In this document: one piece after another, positions 46,295-56,419 of the stretch
Layout of the letters: the number at the start of each line of letters is the position of its first letter
Position numbering within the stretch: position 1 is the stretch's first letter
Assembly: GCF_014284275.1 (NCBI RefSeq)
Contig: NZ_JACOFU010000001.1
Location: 744,001-808,000 of the forward strand
Direction: 5' to 3'
From: Affinundibacterium amnicola
Lineage (GTDB): Bacteria > Pseudomonadota > Gammaproteobacteria > Burkholderiales > Burkholderiaceae_D
Length of the DNA: 64,000 bases
Notes under the pieces: generated by a model
What the model saw: only the letters and a program-made list of their open reading frames with translations
What the model was told of the DNA's origin: nothing
Databases searched by the model: none
Position numbers and translations under genes: made by a program

Positions 46295-48586
46295 TTATCG
46301 CCGACCAGACTTAGCAGCTACTTTTTTGGGTTTGGCCGGATTATAAGCAAGGCCAGATTTAGACGCTGTAGGTGCAACTTTAGCTGCCAGACGTGTTGCC
46401 GAACTTTTGCCGAAAGTGTTTAACTTCGGTGCGGCGCCGCGTTTAACAGCCACTACGCCTGTACTCACCAAATTAGCGACGACTGGCGCTCTCGATGGAA
46501 TCAAATGGCGTTCACTACTGCCGATTAAGTCACCACGCCCCATGCGCAACAAACCTTCTTTAACAACTTCATAATTTTCCGGTGCGTGATAGCGCAACAA
46601 AGCTTTATGAAATTTACGGATCTTGCCAGAACGCGCAGTTTCTACCACCTCAGAGTCTGCCGTAATTTTCTTCAAAGGATTCTTGCGCGTGTGGTACATC
46701 GTCGTTGCCAATGCCATAGGCGTAGGCATAAAGGTTTGCACCTGATCGAGCTTGAAATCATTCTTCTTTAGCCACAGCGCCAAATTCACCATATCCTCAT
46801 CGGTTGTTCCCGGATGCGCTGCGATGAAGTAGGGGATCAAATACTGTTCTTTGCCGGCTTCTTTTGAATATTTATGGAACATCGCTTTGAATTCGTCATA
46901 AGCGCCAATTCCAGGCTTCATCATTTTCGACAAAGTATTGGTCTCGGTATGTTCTGGTGCGATCTTCAATAGTCCGCCGACATGGTGCGTGACTAATTCT
47001 TTCACATATTCTGGCGAGCGCACGGCAAGATCGTAACGTAGTCCAGAACTGATCAGAATTTTCTTCACGCCGGGTATTGCACGCGCCTTACGATAAAGCG
47101 AAATCAATTTACTATGATCGGTATTCAAATTGCTGCAAATGCCAGGATAAACACAAGATAAACGACGGCAAGATTCTTCAATCTTTTTATCTTTGCAAGC
47201 GAGTCGATACATGTTCGCAGTTGGCCCGCCGAGATCTGAAATCGTGCCGGTAAAACCTTTGGTTTTATCGCGAATTTCTTCGATTTCACGAAGGATAGAC
47301 GGTTCAGAACGACTCTGAATAATCCTACCCTCATGCTCAGTGATTGAACAAAAGGTGCAACCACCAAAACAACCACGCATAATATTGACGGAGAAACGAA
47401 TCATTTCCCAAGCAGGAATACGCGCTTTGCCATAGCTAGGGTGAGGCGCACGCGCATAAGCGCGATCATAGACGCCGTCCATTTCATCCATTGCTAAGGG
47501 TAGTGGTGGCGGATTAATCCACACATCGCGGTCACCATGCGCTTGCGACAATGCTTTAGCATTTCCTGGATTTGCTTCCAGATGAAATACGCGTGAAGCA
47601 TGAGCGTACATCACCGGATCATCTTTAATCGCTTCAAATGATGGTAATCGAATCACGGTGTTATTGTGCTTATTCTTGAGCATCGCCTGACGTTCTTCAC
47701 GACTCATGATGCGAATCGCTTGTTGTTTGATCACGTCTGCTTGCTCCGCAACTACTGAAGCCGCTGCTGATGCTGGTGCTTGTCCAGTTGCGCATTTTGC
47801 CTCTTTTTCCGGCATCATTTCATACGGATTGGTATGCACTTCAACTTTGCCTGGCGTATCGATTTTGATCGATTGGATTTCAGACCAATCGTCATCTGGC
47901 AGCCAGTTAGAGGGTGTCATAAACGCGGTACCGCGCAAGTCACGAATAGATTTGATCGACTCACCCGCTGCCAGTCTGTGCGTTAAATCAACAATCGCCC
48001 GCTCTGCGTTGCCAAACAATAGCATGTCCGCTTTAGAGTCTGGTAAGACTGAACGCTTCACTTTATCTGACCAATAATCGTAATGCGCGATACGGCGCAA
48101 ACTCGCTTCAATACTACCGATGACGACATTCACCTCAGGAAAAGCTTCGCGTGCCCGTTGTGCATAGACCACCACAGCGCGGTCTGGACGTTTATTCGGA
48201 TCACCATCTGGTGTGTAGGCATCTTCTGAACGAATTTTGCGATCTGCCGTATAGCGGTTCACCATCGAATCCATATTGCCGGCAGTGATGCCAAAATACA
48301 GATTTGGTCGACCTAGGGCGCGAAAATCTTCCGCTGAATGCCAATCGGGTTGACTGATAATGCCGACCCGAAATCCTTGCTGTTCAAGCAAACGTCCAAC
48401 TAATGCCATACCAAAACTAGGATGATCAATATAGGCATCGCCGGTAATTAAAATGACGTCACAACTATCCCAACCAAGTACGTCCATTTCGGCACGTGTC
48501 ATAGGAAGAAAAGGAGCAGCATGTTTGCCGCCAACATCGGGGCGATAACGCGGGGAGGCGAAGAGATTTTTCGGTGCAGGATTCAT
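46295..48586 (-). CDS. ygiQ: YgiQ family radical SAM protein
   Basis: This 763-aa protein has an N-terminal UPF0313/YgiQ domain ([21 protein letters not shown]) and a radical SAM core whose [4Fe-4S] motif is C406-x3-C410-x2-C413 in [25 protein letters not shown] and [13 protein letters not shown] are also typical. The C-terminus is a basic Ala/Lys-rich tail. The reaction is unknown for the family. The gene stands alone, with 440-450 bp of noncoding sequence upstream. Confidence 0.93.
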   Translation of the reverse strand: MNPAPKNLFASPRYRPDVGGKHAAPFLPMTRAEMDVLGWDSCDVILITGDAYIDHPSFGMALVGRLLEQQGFRVGIISQPDWHSAEDFRALGRPNLYFGITAGNMDSMVNRYTADRKIRSEDAYTPDGDPNKRPDRAVVVYAQRAREAFPEVNVVIGSIEASLRRIAHYDYWSDKVKRSVLPDSKADMLLFGNAERAIVDLTHRLAAGESIKSIRDLRGTAFMTPSNWLPDDDWSEIQSIKIDTPGKVEVHTNPYEMMPEKEAKCATGQAPASAAASVVAEQADVIKQQAIRIMSREERQAMLKNKHNNTVIRLPSFEAIKDDPVMYAHASRVFHLEANPGNAKALSQAHGDRDVWINPPPLPLAMDEMDGVYDRAYARAPHPSYGKARIPAWEMIRFSVNIMRGCFGGCTFCSITEHEGRIIQSRSEPSILREIEEIRDKTKGFTGTISDLGGPTANMYRLACKDKKIEESCRRLSCVYPGICSNLNTDHSKLISLYRKARAIPGVKKILISSGLRYDLAVRSPEYVKELVTHHVGGLLKIAPEHTETNTLSKMMKPGIGAYDEFKAMFHKYSKEAGKEQYLIPYFIAAHPGTTDEDMVNLALWLKKNDFKLDQVQTFMPTPMALATTMYHTRKNPLKKITADSEVVETARSGKIRKFHKALLRYHAPENYEVVKEGLLRMGRGDLIGSSERHLIPSRAPVVANLVSTGVVAVKRGAAPKLNTFGKSSATRLAAKVAPTASKSGLAYNPAKPKKVAAKSGRR

Positions 48587-49039
48587 GGGCGCGATTTTAC
48601 CTGAATCTAGGATTCTTCGCCTGTCTGATGTAAAACAGTCGATCTTGTAAGCCTTTGTTTTTGCTAATGATTGTGTGAAGGCTCCACTAGCTTATTCGGC
48701 AAAATTCCGACCTTACAGAATTTCTGTTTTGATGACGAGCAAATTTGGATTGTTGAGCTTAAGCTCATTCTCATGTTCAATCTCGATCTTGCAAGCAAAA
48801 TGAGCGATGTGTGCTAGCAATTGAATCGCATATATTTCATTTGATGCAAGCAAGTCGAGGCAACAGAGGGTAGAATCGATCTAAGCTGATACGATTCAAT
48901 TAATTACAAAATAAGCATAAAGTAAGTCCCAAATAAGCTAAAAATAAGCACACAAGAAATTTCGGCTTACAAAATTTGGACTTGTATTGCGTCTGTCAGC
49001 GCTTTGTTAAATGGATAGCAGTTTAGCGTGAGGAAAAAA
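48587..49039. other. Intergenic region upstream of ygiQ and the lipoprotein gene
   Basis: This is about 450 bp of AT-rich sequence between divergent genes. I see repeated AAATAAGC/AAAATAAGC words near 48910-48950 and no open frame with a ribosome site, RNA gene or strong hairpin. It must contain both promoters. Confidence 0.5.
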
Positions 49040-49624
49040 ATGGATTCACATCAAATTGTGAGTAGAAGTAATCAATGGATTGCTGTTTGTGTTGCCATCA
49101 TTAGCTTGTCTGGATGTGCAAGCAAATCAGAAACAGTGCAAAAAAAGACAGAGAAATCCAGTGCAGACACCGGATTTGATTCCAGAGTCGGTGCGGCGAT
49201 GACATCACCGTTGAGTGATCTGAATATTGTTAAATCGGATATTCCTGAAGTCTTAATGAATGCTAGAAAAGCACCTTATCTAATCGTGCCTGGAGCAGAT
49301 TGTGCTTGGTACGAACGTGAAATAGATAGCTTAAATGCTGTATTGGGCCCCGATTTAGATGCGGCGAAAGTCGATGCAAATGGCAATATTGTCGAGCGCA
49401 AATTAGGCAATGCGACCATCAACGCATTAAAAAGTTTTACCGAAGGATTTGTTCCTTTTCGTTCTTGGGTAAGACGATTAACAGGTGCGGATAGCCATGC
49501 ACGAGAAGTCGCCGCGGCAGGAATGGCAGGCATTGTCCGACGCTCATATCTAAAAGGTGTAAGCACTGCGAAATCTTGTTCAACTAAAGCACCAACAACG
49601 CAAGAGTCGGCCACAACTAAATAA
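49040..49624 (+). CDS. Putative lipoprotein
   Basis: Starting at ATG 49040 (AGGA six bases upstream; the GTG at 49028 is part of that ribosome site) this is a 194-aa exported protein. The N-terminal hydrophobic stretch NQWIAVCVAIISLSGCASK contains a lipobox (LSGC), so lipid attachment at that Cys is expected. The mature part has no family I know. It holds ADCAWYEREIDSLNAVLGPDL and a pair of later basic motifs (VPFRSWVRRLTGAD, GIVRRSYLKG) that suggest a periplasmic domain. It is followed after 140 bp by a DegP-like protease gene. Confidence 0.75.
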   Translation: MDSHQIVSRSNQWIAVCVAIISLSGCASKSETVQKKTEKSSADTGFDSRVGAAMTSPLSDLNIVKSDIPEVLMNARKAPYLIVPGADCAWYEREIDSLNAVLGPDLDAAKVDANGNIVERKLGNATINALKSFTEGFVPFRSWVRRLTGADSHAREVAAAGMAGIVRRSYLKGVSTAKSCSTKAPTTQESATTK

Positions 49625-49764
49625 TTTTTTTGTTGTCCAAGCGGGGGAAATGTTCATCTAAGTTTCATCGTTGCACATCTCAACATGGGCTTGTGCCTGT
49701 TTTGCGTTTATTTTTAGTCGTTGTCGTATTTAATTTTCATCTACATTTTTATAATAACTAGCTT

Positions 49765-51309
49765 ATGCAAAGAGACTCTCAGATGTTTAAAAAGTTTTTC
49801 GCAGGTTTCAGTTTTATCTCATGGACCTTATTCAGCTCAATGAATTTAGTGCATGCAGCCGATAATAAAGTGGCGACCGCCACGGCAAGTAATTTAGAAA
49901 AATCCGTGGTTAAAGTATTCTCTACTTTGCGTGGCCCCGACCCATTCAAGCCTTGGGGAAAAGCTTCACCACAAGAAGTGACTGGTTCCGGCGTGGTCAT
50001 TGAAGGGCGCCGCATTCTAACCAATGCACATGTAGTGGAATATGCAAGTCAGGTACAAGTACAAACGGGGCAGGAAGGTGATAAGGTTTCTGCCACCGTA
50101 GTTGCGATCTCACGTGGCATGGATTTGGCAATCTTAAAACTTGACGATGAAAAGTTTTTTGATAGCCATGCAGCCGTCGCCCGCAGCAATAAATTACCCG
50201 AAGTCACTGATGCAGTCTTCGCCTATGGCTATCCAACAGGCGGCAACTCATTGTCGATCACCAAAGGTATCGTCTCTCGTATTGAGTTTGTTGACTATGA
50301 TGGCAGCACTGGTGGTTTGCGAATACAGATTGATGCGGCGATCAATCCTGGCAATAGCGGAGGCCCCGTGATTGCTGGTGACAAGATGATAGGTTTGGCA
50401 TTTTCTGGATTGATGCATGCACAAAATATTGGTTACATCATTCCTAACGAAGAGATTGAGATTTTTCTTAAAGATATCGCCGATAAAAAGTATGACGGTA
50501 AACCATCCTTACTCGATGTCACGCAAACTTTAGAAAACCCTACAGTTCGTGAATATCTCAAACTCGATAAAAGCGTCGAAGGTTGCATTATTCACAGACC
50601 ATATGATCAATCGAGCAGCTCAGTTTTAAAAGAATGGGATGTGATCACACATATTGGAGATACTGCAATCGACAATCAATGCATGGTGAGAATTAAACCA
50701 AGTGTGCGCGTGATGTTTAAGTATAAAGTGCAACAAGCTGCAATCAATGGCAAGCTTGCTCTCAAGATTGTCAGAGCTGGAAAACCGATGAGCGTGCAAG
50801 CGCCTGTTCATATTGGACGACCACATTTAATCGGTGATTTGCAAGGTGGCTATCCGTCGTACTTTATCTTTGGCCCCATCGTATTTTCCCGCGCGACAGT
50901 TGAATATATGAGCTTCCTGAGTAACAATGCGCCAGCGCTAAACGGCTACGCCTATAACGCTAGCCCTTTGGTAACCTTGCGCGGAGAAATGCCTACGAAA
51001 GATCGCGAAGAATTGGTGGTAATCAGTTCTCCATTTTTCCCGCACAAACTGGTGACAGGTTATAGCAATCGATTTGGCTCTGTGATTTACTCGATCAATG
51101 GCATTCCCGTAAAAAGCTTAAAGCATCTGGTAACGTTGTTACGTGATATGCAAGATGAATTGATTGTAATTCATTACGACCAACGTTATGGAGAAACGAT
51201 GGTGTTACCACGCAAAGCCATGCTAGCTGAAACTGAAGGTGTTTTATCTGACAATGGAATTCGTTCGCAAGGTTCCGCCGATATGATGGCAATCTGGAAT
51301 GCGAAATAA
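49765..51309 (+). CDS. Exported trypsin-like serine protease with PDZ-type C-terminus (Deg family)
   Basis: This 514-aa protease has a signal peptide (about residues 7-31, ending VHAADN) and the S1C catalytic triad H89 (LTNAHVV), D120 (GMDLAILKL) and S198 (INPGNSGGPV). The C-terminal half (from about 235) shows two PDZ-like regions (VLKEWDVITHIGDTAID and VIYSINGIPVKSLKHLV), similar to the Deg9/Deg10 branch rather than DegP. It probably works in the periplasm on misfolded or specific substrates. M8 (49786) is an alternative start. A bidirectional terminator follows. Confidence 0.88.
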   Translation: MQRDSQMFKKFFAGFSFISWTLFSSMNLVHAADNKVATATASNLEKSVVKVFSTLRGPDPFKPWGKASPQEVTGSGVVIEGRRILTNAHVVEYASQVQVQTGQEGDKVSATVVAISRGMDLAILKLDDEKFFDSHAAVARSNKLPEVTDAVFAYGYPTGGNSLSITKGIVSRIEFVDYDGSTGGLRIQIDAAINPGNSGGPVIAGDKMIGLAFSGLMHAQNIGYIIPNEEIEIFLKDIADKKYDGKPSLLDVTQTLENPTVREYLKLDKSVEGCIIHRPYDQSSSSVLKEWDVITHIGDTAIDNQCMVRIKPSVRVMFKYKVQQAAINGKLALKIVRAGKPMSVQAPVHIGRPHLIGDLQGGYPSYFIFGPIVFSRATVEYMSFLSNNAPALNGYAYNASPLVTLRGEMPTKDREELVVISSPFFPHKLVTGYSNRFGSVIYSINGIPVKSLKHLVTLLRDMQDELIVIHYDQRYGETMVLPRKAMLAETEGVLSDNGIRSQGSADMMAIWNAK

Positions 51310-51393
51310 TCTGCTCAGTGCAAGTGTCTCAATGCCAGCAGCTAAATTGCTAAAGTAATCGAAATTGTTATTTCCGATTACCAGCTAGCCCGC

Positions 51394-51434
51394 AAAAAAT
51401 AAAGCGCATCAAGCTTGAGCTGATGCGCTTTATT
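51394..51434. terminator. Bidirectional terminator after the Deg-like protease
   Basis: AATAAAGCGCATCA (51398-51411) pairs with TGATGCGCTTTATT (51421-51434), with an A-run before and T-rich sequence after. It is shared by the convergent 218-codon secreted-protein gene. Confidence 0.88.
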
Positions 51435-51518
51435 TTCTTCTATACTTACCGCGTAAAACTATTTAGATACTTGGCTGTTTGAATCAACAGGCTTATTCAA
51501 CAGGCTGAATAATCAGAC

Positions 51519-52130
51519 TTAGTCAAAACGAACATCGATCAAGAAATAACGTGGAATTTTAAAATGTCGCCCCAAATCTTCAGGGCGAATGCCCGAACCG
51601 ATTACATCAGGATACTGCATAGATTTGGCCTTTGTTTTATAAGGCATGATGAAAGTCAAAATACTGTGATTTTGATTGACAGGGAAGGCAAGCTCTTCTG
51701 ATTTAGCTTGAAAACTTTTCAGAATAAAGTCCTTGTGTGCGACACCCAAGTTAAGTTCCTTCACAACGCCAAAGCCCAAAAAGCGAAAATCAAATTTAGC
51801 TTTACCATTGCTAGTGCCTTGCACTAACACATTAAAATTAAACTCTTGTTCTTTAAGTTTAAAGAACTCTTCTTCTTTTGAATCAAAGATTTCGTGCGTT
51901 TTGATGAGTTTGCCGTTTTCGTAGTCACGGATAAAAATTTTAAAATCTTTGCCCCATAAATGTGTGCCTGAAAATTTTACTTTGTTGTAATTAATTCCTT
52001 GAAAACGTAAGACGTTCATTAAGTCTTCGTTTTCTACACCTTCAACAGTGCTTAATCGGATATTGGACTGCGCACTGGCGAATGCGATTGGCAGTAGCAT
52101 GCTGGCGCATAGGAGGGCAATTTTATGCAT
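51519..52130 (-). CDS. Secreted hypothetical protein
   Basis: From ATG 52128-52130 the protein is 203 aa with a clean signal peptide (MHKIALLCASMLLPIAFASAQ). The 15 residues added by the longer reading do not look native. The mature domain is beta-strand rich (HLWGKDFKIFIRDYENGKLI, FNVLVQGTSNGKAKFDFRFLG, NHSILTFIMPYKT), and ends YFLIDVRFD. It has no cysteines after the signal region and no family I recognise; it is probably periplasmic. It is divergent from the DUF2975/HTH pair over about 190 bp. Confidence 0.7.
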   Translation of the reverse strand: MHKIALLCASMLLPIAFASAQSNIRLSTVEGVENEDLMNVLRFQGINYNKVKFSGTHLWGKDFKIFIRDYENGKLIKTHEIFDSKEEEFFKLKEQEFNFNVLVQGTSNGKAKFDFRFLGFGVVKELNLGVAHKDFILKSFQAKSEELAFPVNQNHSILTFIMPYKTKAKSMQYPDVIGSGIRPEDLGRHFKIPRYFLIDVRFD

Positions 52131-52254
52131 GATAAATCCAGTAGATAGTTGATTGCACGATATAGGTTTCGACATTTTTTATTAGGAAGAGAAGTTGGAA
52201 TCTTATCACTAGCCTCAGTTTGTTTAAATCACCACAGACAATAAATCCATTTAC

Positions 52255-52288
52255 TTTAAGTTTTACTTAAATTAATATGTGTATTAAT
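52255..52288. promoter_or_regulatory. Two abutting perfect palindromes upstream of the DUF2975-HTH pair
   Basis: TTTAAGT-TTT-ACTTAAA (52255-52271) and ATTAATA-TGTG-TATTAAT (52271-52288) lie 30-65 bases before the DUF2975 start. They are plausible operator sites for the adjacent Cro/CI-type regulator. AT-richness makes chance palindromes possible. Confidence 0.4.
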
Positions 52289-52319
52289 GTAATTATTTTG
52301 TTTTCACCCAAGGATAAGT

Positions 52320-52841
52320 ATGAATTCAAGCAAAGCGGCAACGATGAAGCAAACGACACCACTATCAGGCAAATTAAGTATTTTTGTCAAAATCATCGCA
52401 ATTATTTTCATCCTTAATTTAATTGCGGATCGGTTGATCCAAGTGCTTCCTGCCTATACCTTAGGCGGCAATTTTAGTGTGGAAAATACCTTCATGCTTT
52501 CATTGAAATTGCCATTTTTTTGGACGGGATTGCTAGTACCAATCATCTATGTTTTGGCACTTTGGGCGGCGGCAGATTTTTTGAAAAAATTTGAACTCAG
52601 CAAATCTTTTGATCATAACTTACTCAAAAGCTTGCAGTCGATTGGTGCCAATTTGATGTATGCGGCAATGGCCACGATCTTGTTTGTGCCAAGTATTGAA
52701 GCTTGGATCAATCAAGGTTCTCGCGATCTAACAACAGACTGGGATGTCGAAGCTGTGACGATAGGTATGATAGGTCTGATCCTCAAATATGTCGCGCAGC
52801 GTGCACAGTCTTTACAGCGCCAAGTTGATAGCTTTGTTTAA
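52320..52841 (+). CDS. DUF2975 family membrane protein
   Basis: This 173-aa protein has four hydrophobic helices (about 24-40, 60-85, 107-125 and 145-160), matching the DUF2975 type. The start ATG has AAGGA four bases upstream. Members are almost always encoded just before a small YozG-type HTH regulator, as here (11 bp gap). The membrane protein presumably senses or sequesters something for that regulator; no mechanism is established. Confidence 0.82.
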   Translation: MNSSKAATMKQTTPLSGKLSIFVKIIAIIFILNLIADRLIQVLPAYTLGGNFSVENTFMLSLKLPFFWTGLLVPIIYVLALWAAADFLKKFELSKSFDHNLLKSLQSIGANLMYAAMATILFVPSIEAWINQGSRDLTTDWDVEAVTIGMIGLILKYVAQRAQSLQRQVDSFV

Positions 52842-52852
52842 GTTTTTTTGAC

Positions 52853-53089
52853 ATGCCTATCCGCGTCAACTTAGACATCATGCTGGCTCGCAGAAAAATG
52901 CGTGCTAAGCAATTGGCCGAACAAATCGGACTTTCTGAAACGCAGTTATCCATGTTGCGTACTGAGAAAGTGCGCGGGATACGCTTTGATACCCTGGCAA
53001 AAATTTGTCTGGTGTTAGATTGCAAACCAGCTGATATTCTTGATTACGACATCGACCCAGCTGATTTGCAGATCGCCGATGACGATTAA
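52853..53089 (+). CDS. Small Cro/CI (YozG-like) helix-turn-helix regulator
   Basis: This 78-aa XRE-family protein consists almost wholly of a helix-turn-helix: LDIMLARRKMRAKQLAEQIG, then LSETQLSMLRTEKVRGIRFD and TLAKICLVLDCKPADILDYD. This is the HTH_26/YozG type paired with DUF2975 proteins. Likely targets are its own operon (palindromes at 52255-52288). Its stop overlaps the convergent recJ stop by four bases (TTAA), so there is no terminator between them. Confidence 0.88.
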   Translation: MPIRVNLDIMLARRKMRAKQLAEQIGLSETQLSMLRTEKVRGIRFDTLAKICLVLDCKPADILDYDIDPADLQIADDD

Positions 53090-54780
53090 GCTGGCTCTAC
53101 GTGTTCGACCAATAACTGCACCTTGGTCACGCCATTGTATTCATTCGCATCGAGTCTAAAGGCGACATTGATGCGTTCCCCAAAACTATCCGTATGACCA
53201 AACCAAATCGCATCATAGCGCATGCCATTTTTCTCCAATACCATCTTCAAATGGCGCTCTTTTAAAATGCGCTGTGACACCAATTTAAATTCATCACAAA
53301 ATATCGGTGGCGCAAAACCTTGCCCCCAGACTTGACTATCAAGAAGTTCAATAAAATCGGTGGAGTAATACGCTTCTTCTAAGGCGCCATCGGTTTCTAT
53401 GATCCGTTCTAACTGCTCTTGGCGTAGCCAGGATTTCCCCACTGCTTCAAATGCTGTTTGAAACGCAGCGAAATCCTCAGCGCGAATAGTCAAACCTGCC
53501 GCCATTGCGTGTCCGCCAAATTTTTGTATCAAGCTGGGCGCGTGTTTTGAGACCAAATCCAAGGCATCACGTAAATGAAAACCTGGAATGGAACGCCCAG
53601 AGCCTTTGATTAAACCTTCATCGCCGGGAGCGAAGGTAATCGTCGGGCGAAAAAATTTATCTTTCAAACGAGAAGCTACGATACCGATCACGCCCTGATG
53701 CCAAGATTCATCAAAGACCGTGATGGTGTGCGTGTCTTGCGCTTGAAAATCATCGAGATGGAGGAGGGCGACATCCTGCATTTCTCGTTCTATGTCTTTG
53801 CGGTCGGCATTGATGCTATTCAGTTCTTGCGCGATTTGCCAAGCTCGGCCTTCATCGTCGGTGGTTAAACATTCTATCCCCAGCGACATATCTGCCAGGC
53901 GACCTGCTGCGTTTAAACGCGGACCGACCGCAAAACCCAAATCAAATGGACTAGCTAAACGTGGCTCGCGACCAGCGACACGAAATAGCGCAGCGATACC
54001 GGCATGCATACGACCAGCGCGCATACGTTTGAGTCCTTGCGCCACCAAGATACGATTATTCGGATCAAGTTTAACCACGTCGGCGACCGTGCCTAGCGCA
54101 ACTAGGTCAAGCAAAGTATCCAATTTAGGTTGATTCTGCTGATCGAATGCACCGCGTTGTCGCAGTTCTGCGCGCAATGCCAGCAGCACATAGAACATCA
54201 CACCAACACCGGCCAAATTTTTACTCGGAAAGTCGCAAAATGGCTGGTTCGGATTCACGATCACACTCGCTTGCGGCAAAGTATCGGCTGGTAAATGATG
54301 ATCCGTTACCAAGACTTGTATGCCACGTACGTTCGCCGCCGCGACGCCATCGATGCTGGCGATGCCGTTATCCACGGTAACGATAATATCGGGTGATTTT
54401 TCCCGCGCTGTGAGTTCGACAATTTCTGGCGTTAAGCCATAGCCATATTCAAATCGGTTCGGCACGATGTAATCAACTTCGGCACCCAACATACGCAAGC
54501 CACGCAAGCCCACCGCACAGGCCGTGGCGCCATCACAGTCATAATCGGCAACAATCACGAGCTTCTTCTTGGCAGCAATCGCGTCAGCTAAAAACTTCGC
54601 CGCTTTTTCGCTATTTAATAAACGATTTGGTGGGATTAAGGCAGGCAGATCCGTCAATAATTCTTCTGCACTGAGAATGCCACGCGCTGCAAAAAGACGC
54701 GCCAATACAGGATGTAAGCCACTTTGTTTCAGTAACTCTGCTTGGCGAAATGCGTAGGGGCGTGTGCTGATGCGTGTCAT
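53086..54780 (-). CDS. recJ: Single-stranded-DNA-specific 5'-3' exonuclease RecJ
   Basis: This 564-aa DHH-family nuclease has the metal motifs VIVADYDCDGATA (motif I), VTVDNGIAS, VLVTDHHLP (DHH motif) and VGPRLNAAGRLADMS, followed by the DHHA1 region KGSGRSIPGFHLRDAL and GGHAMAAGLTI. It resects DNA in recombination and mismatch repair. It sits downstream of the RpfE-like gene, as in many beta- and gamma-proteobacteria. The gene ends four bases into the convergent HTH gene. Confidence 0.95.
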   Translation of the reverse strand: MTRISTRPYAFRQAELLKQSGLHPVLARLFAARGILSAEELLTDLPALIPPNRLLNSEKAAKFLADAIAAKKKLVIVADYDCDGATACAVGLRGLRMLGAEVDYIVPNRFEYGYGLTPEIVELTAREKSPDIIVTVDNGIASIDGVAAANVRGIQVLVTDHHLPADTLPQASVIVNPNQPFCDFPSKNLAGVGVMFYVLLALRAELRQRGAFDQQNQPKLDTLLDLVALGTVADVVKLDPNNRILVAQGLKRMRAGRMHAGIAALFRVAGREPRLASPFDLGFAVGPRLNAAGRLADMSLGIECLTTDDEGRAWQIAQELNSINADRKDIEREMQDVALLHLDDFQAQDTHTITVFDESWHQGVIGIVASRLKDKFFRPTITFAPGDEGLIKGSGRSIPGFHLRDALDLVSKHAPSLIQKFGGHAMAAGLTIRAEDFAAFQTAFEAVGKSWLRQEQLERIIETDGALEEAYYSTDFIELLDSQVWGQGFAPPIFCDEFKLVSQRILKERHLKMVLEKNGMRYDAIWFGHTDSFGERINVAFRLDANEYNGVTKVQLLVEHVEPA

Positions 54781-54833
54781 AGCGATCGAAAGTAAATGAG
54801 TGAATGAAGTTGATAGGTTTGGCGAACTATTTT

Positions 54834-55874
54834 CTATGCATTTTGCTGTGATCGATGTGCTAGTTTGAATAAAGTTTCTAAGCTAGGTTTGCGCCAAAAT
54901 TTCCATGCTTGTGGCGCGTGGCAACACAACTCTGTCAGAGATTGCCCATTACTCAATACCAATTGCACAGATTTGAACTGTTTATTTTGTAAAGCTTGTA
55001 AAACTGGCACAAACCAGTCTTGTTCCAATTGATTCATGTGTGCCAGCCAAGTACCCCAATCGCTATTTAGCGTGGGCTCGATTAAATTTTCGATCAGGAC
55101 ACGTTGTTTGGCATCGCTTTTATTTGTTTGTTGGGTTGCTCGCTGACTTGTTTGCTGATGCAAATCAGAAAAACGTTCTAGCCCTAACTGGCAATCCAAG
55201 GTTTGAAGTTCCGCACTTCCGCTATGTAGCCAAACTGAGTTAATCGTGTTTCGACCAAGCTCATCTCGGCGTTGATTGACTGGATGAATATGCCAGAGCA
55301 TTTGGATTTCATTTTGTAATTTGCGCCAAGCGACTTCGTGCTCACCTTTGGCTATCCAAATTTCCATATTATGACCAGCCGCTGCATCTAGGCTCGCTGT
55401 TTGTAATGACGCCCATTCATCGGCTCTTAAAAACCAGATTTTCGCATCACCATAGACAAGTGTTTTTCCTAGCTCTTCACAAATTTCTTTTGCAGCATTA
55501 AAAAGCGCTCGTGATTCTTCTTCATTGATATCGAGACGACGCGGATCGGTCATGACCATGTGATCACGTGCGATATGAATATGGATAGGGCTCAAAGTAA
55601 ACCAAAAACCTGCTGGCGCTTGCATTCCAAAACCGTGCATACGACTATGACTAAGCGCAGGGCTATTCAACTTGGCATGCGTTTGATTGAAGTGTCGGGT
55701 AATCCACAATTCATGCGGTAGCAAACGCGCAAACTCATCAAAATCATGATGTTGTTCGCTTGAGACATACCCCAAAAGTGTTGCCAGTGAAGGTGTTTTC
55801 ATTTGCCTGACTAATTCTTTAGCCAAGGGCGCAGGCGGTATGCCGAAAGGCAAAATAATTTCTAAATAGCTCAT
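54834..55874 (-). CDS. RpfE-like conserved protein encoded upstream of recJ
   Basis: This 346-aa cytoplasmic protein of a family annotated as RpfE-type regulatory protein is encoded next to recJ in Xanthomonas and many beta-proteobacteria. Recognisable blocks are PHELWITRHFN, FWFTLSPIHIHIARDHMVMTDPRRLDI and MLWHIHPVNQRRDELGRNTINSVWLHSG. Its biochemical function is not established. The middle, around the QQTSQRATQQTNKS stretch, is Gln/Thr-rich and probably flexible. It lies 53 bases upstream of recJ, probably in one operon, and marks the left border of an accessory insertion. Confidence 0.75.
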   Translation of the reverse strand: MSYLEIILPFGIPPAPLAKELVRQMKTPSLATLLGYVSSEQHHDFDEFARLLPHELWITRHFNQTHAKLNSPALSHSRMHGFGMQAPAGFWFTLSPIHIHIARDHMVMTDPRRLDINEEESRALFNAAKEICEELGKTLVYGDAKIWFLRADEWASLQTASLDAAAGHNMEIWIAKGEHEVAWRKLQNEIQMLWHIHPVNQRRDELGRNTINSVWLHSGSAELQTLDCQLGLERFSDLHQQTSQRATQQTNKSDAKQRVLIENLIEPTLNSDWGTWLAHMNQLEQDWFVPVLQALQNKQFKSVQLVLSNGQSLTELCCHAPQAWKFWRKPSLETLFKLAHRSQQNA

Positions 55875-55951
55875 GGCGTCATTGTATGGGAATCAACCAA
55901 TACTGTCCAAGACCTATTATCCATAAGGTTTTTTGAGAGTCGTACAAAAGG

Positions 55952-56176
55952 CTAATTCGTCTTTGCCTCGAAAATCCTCCGCCCGCCACCGCGTAAATCG
56001 TTATATTCAGGAGTCATTTTTACGTGCTTGTGACCCATGCTTTCCTTGATTTGTTTAGAGACGTGCTGTGTTGTGATGTCCTTCAAATTCATCCATGCGA
56101 AATCGAACTTGCAAATACGTATAAGCATTAGTTTTGCGTACACAACTGTACTTTTTGCCAGTGAAATTTTCTCCAT
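55952..56176 (-). pseudogene. Tyrosine recombinase (integrase) remnant
   Basis: This 74-codon frame has an N-terminal part like a core-binding segment (LKDITTQHVSKQ) joined directly to a C-terminal piece ESMGHKHVKMTPEYNDLRGG. The latter matches the (L)GH..(v/i)..T..Y..L end of tyrosine recombinases, including the catalytic Tyr. The catalytic Arg and Lys region between them is missing, and no Shine-Dalgarno sequence is present. It is most likely a decayed integrase with a large internal deletion at the edge of an inserted segment. The call rests on a short motif and is uncertain. Confidence 0.45.
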
Positions 56177-56179
56177 CAA

Positions 56180-56419
56180 AATAGAGAGGTAATCATTAAG
56201 TCACCGTCCTAGCGTTTTTTGTTCAATATCTGATGCCCATTCCACCAGTTGTAATTACGGCACTTGGCACATGCTTATCAAGACTGAAAAAATAGAGGAG
56301 GTTGATGATAATACTGACAAAAAGGTTACCAAATATTTGCTATAAAATTATTGATTATTTTATTGCATCAATGTAGCTTAATGAAACTTATATACATTAC
56401 TTACACTTATGGAGGTGAC
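56180..56419. other. Promoter/leader region of the RelA/SpoT-like gene
   Basis: This 240-bp AT-rich sequence contains GAGGAGG at 56295-56301 with a short ORF (56305-56376) behind it, and several TATAAA-like words near 56341. No longer gene is visible. Confidence 0.4.
56305..56376 (+). CDS. Possible 23-aa leader peptide before the RelA/SpoT-like gene
   Basis: ATG at 56305 follows a strong GAGGAGG site three bases upstream. The frame encodes 23 residues (MIILTKRLPNICYKIIDYFI then ASM) and stops at TAG 56374-56376, 43 bases before the downstream ATG. It could be a translated leader that couples or attenuates expression of the alarmone synthetase gene, or a tiny toxin-neutralising peptide. Evidence is limited to the ribosome site and position. 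Confidence 0.3.
   Translation: MIILTKRLPNICYKIIDYFIASM

Noticed and set aside
56351..56419. TTG start at 56351 for the RelA/SpoT-like gene (23 extra residues)
   Set aside because: It has no ribosome site, whereas GGAGGTG directly precedes the ATG at 56420; the added residues also overlap the short leader frame.
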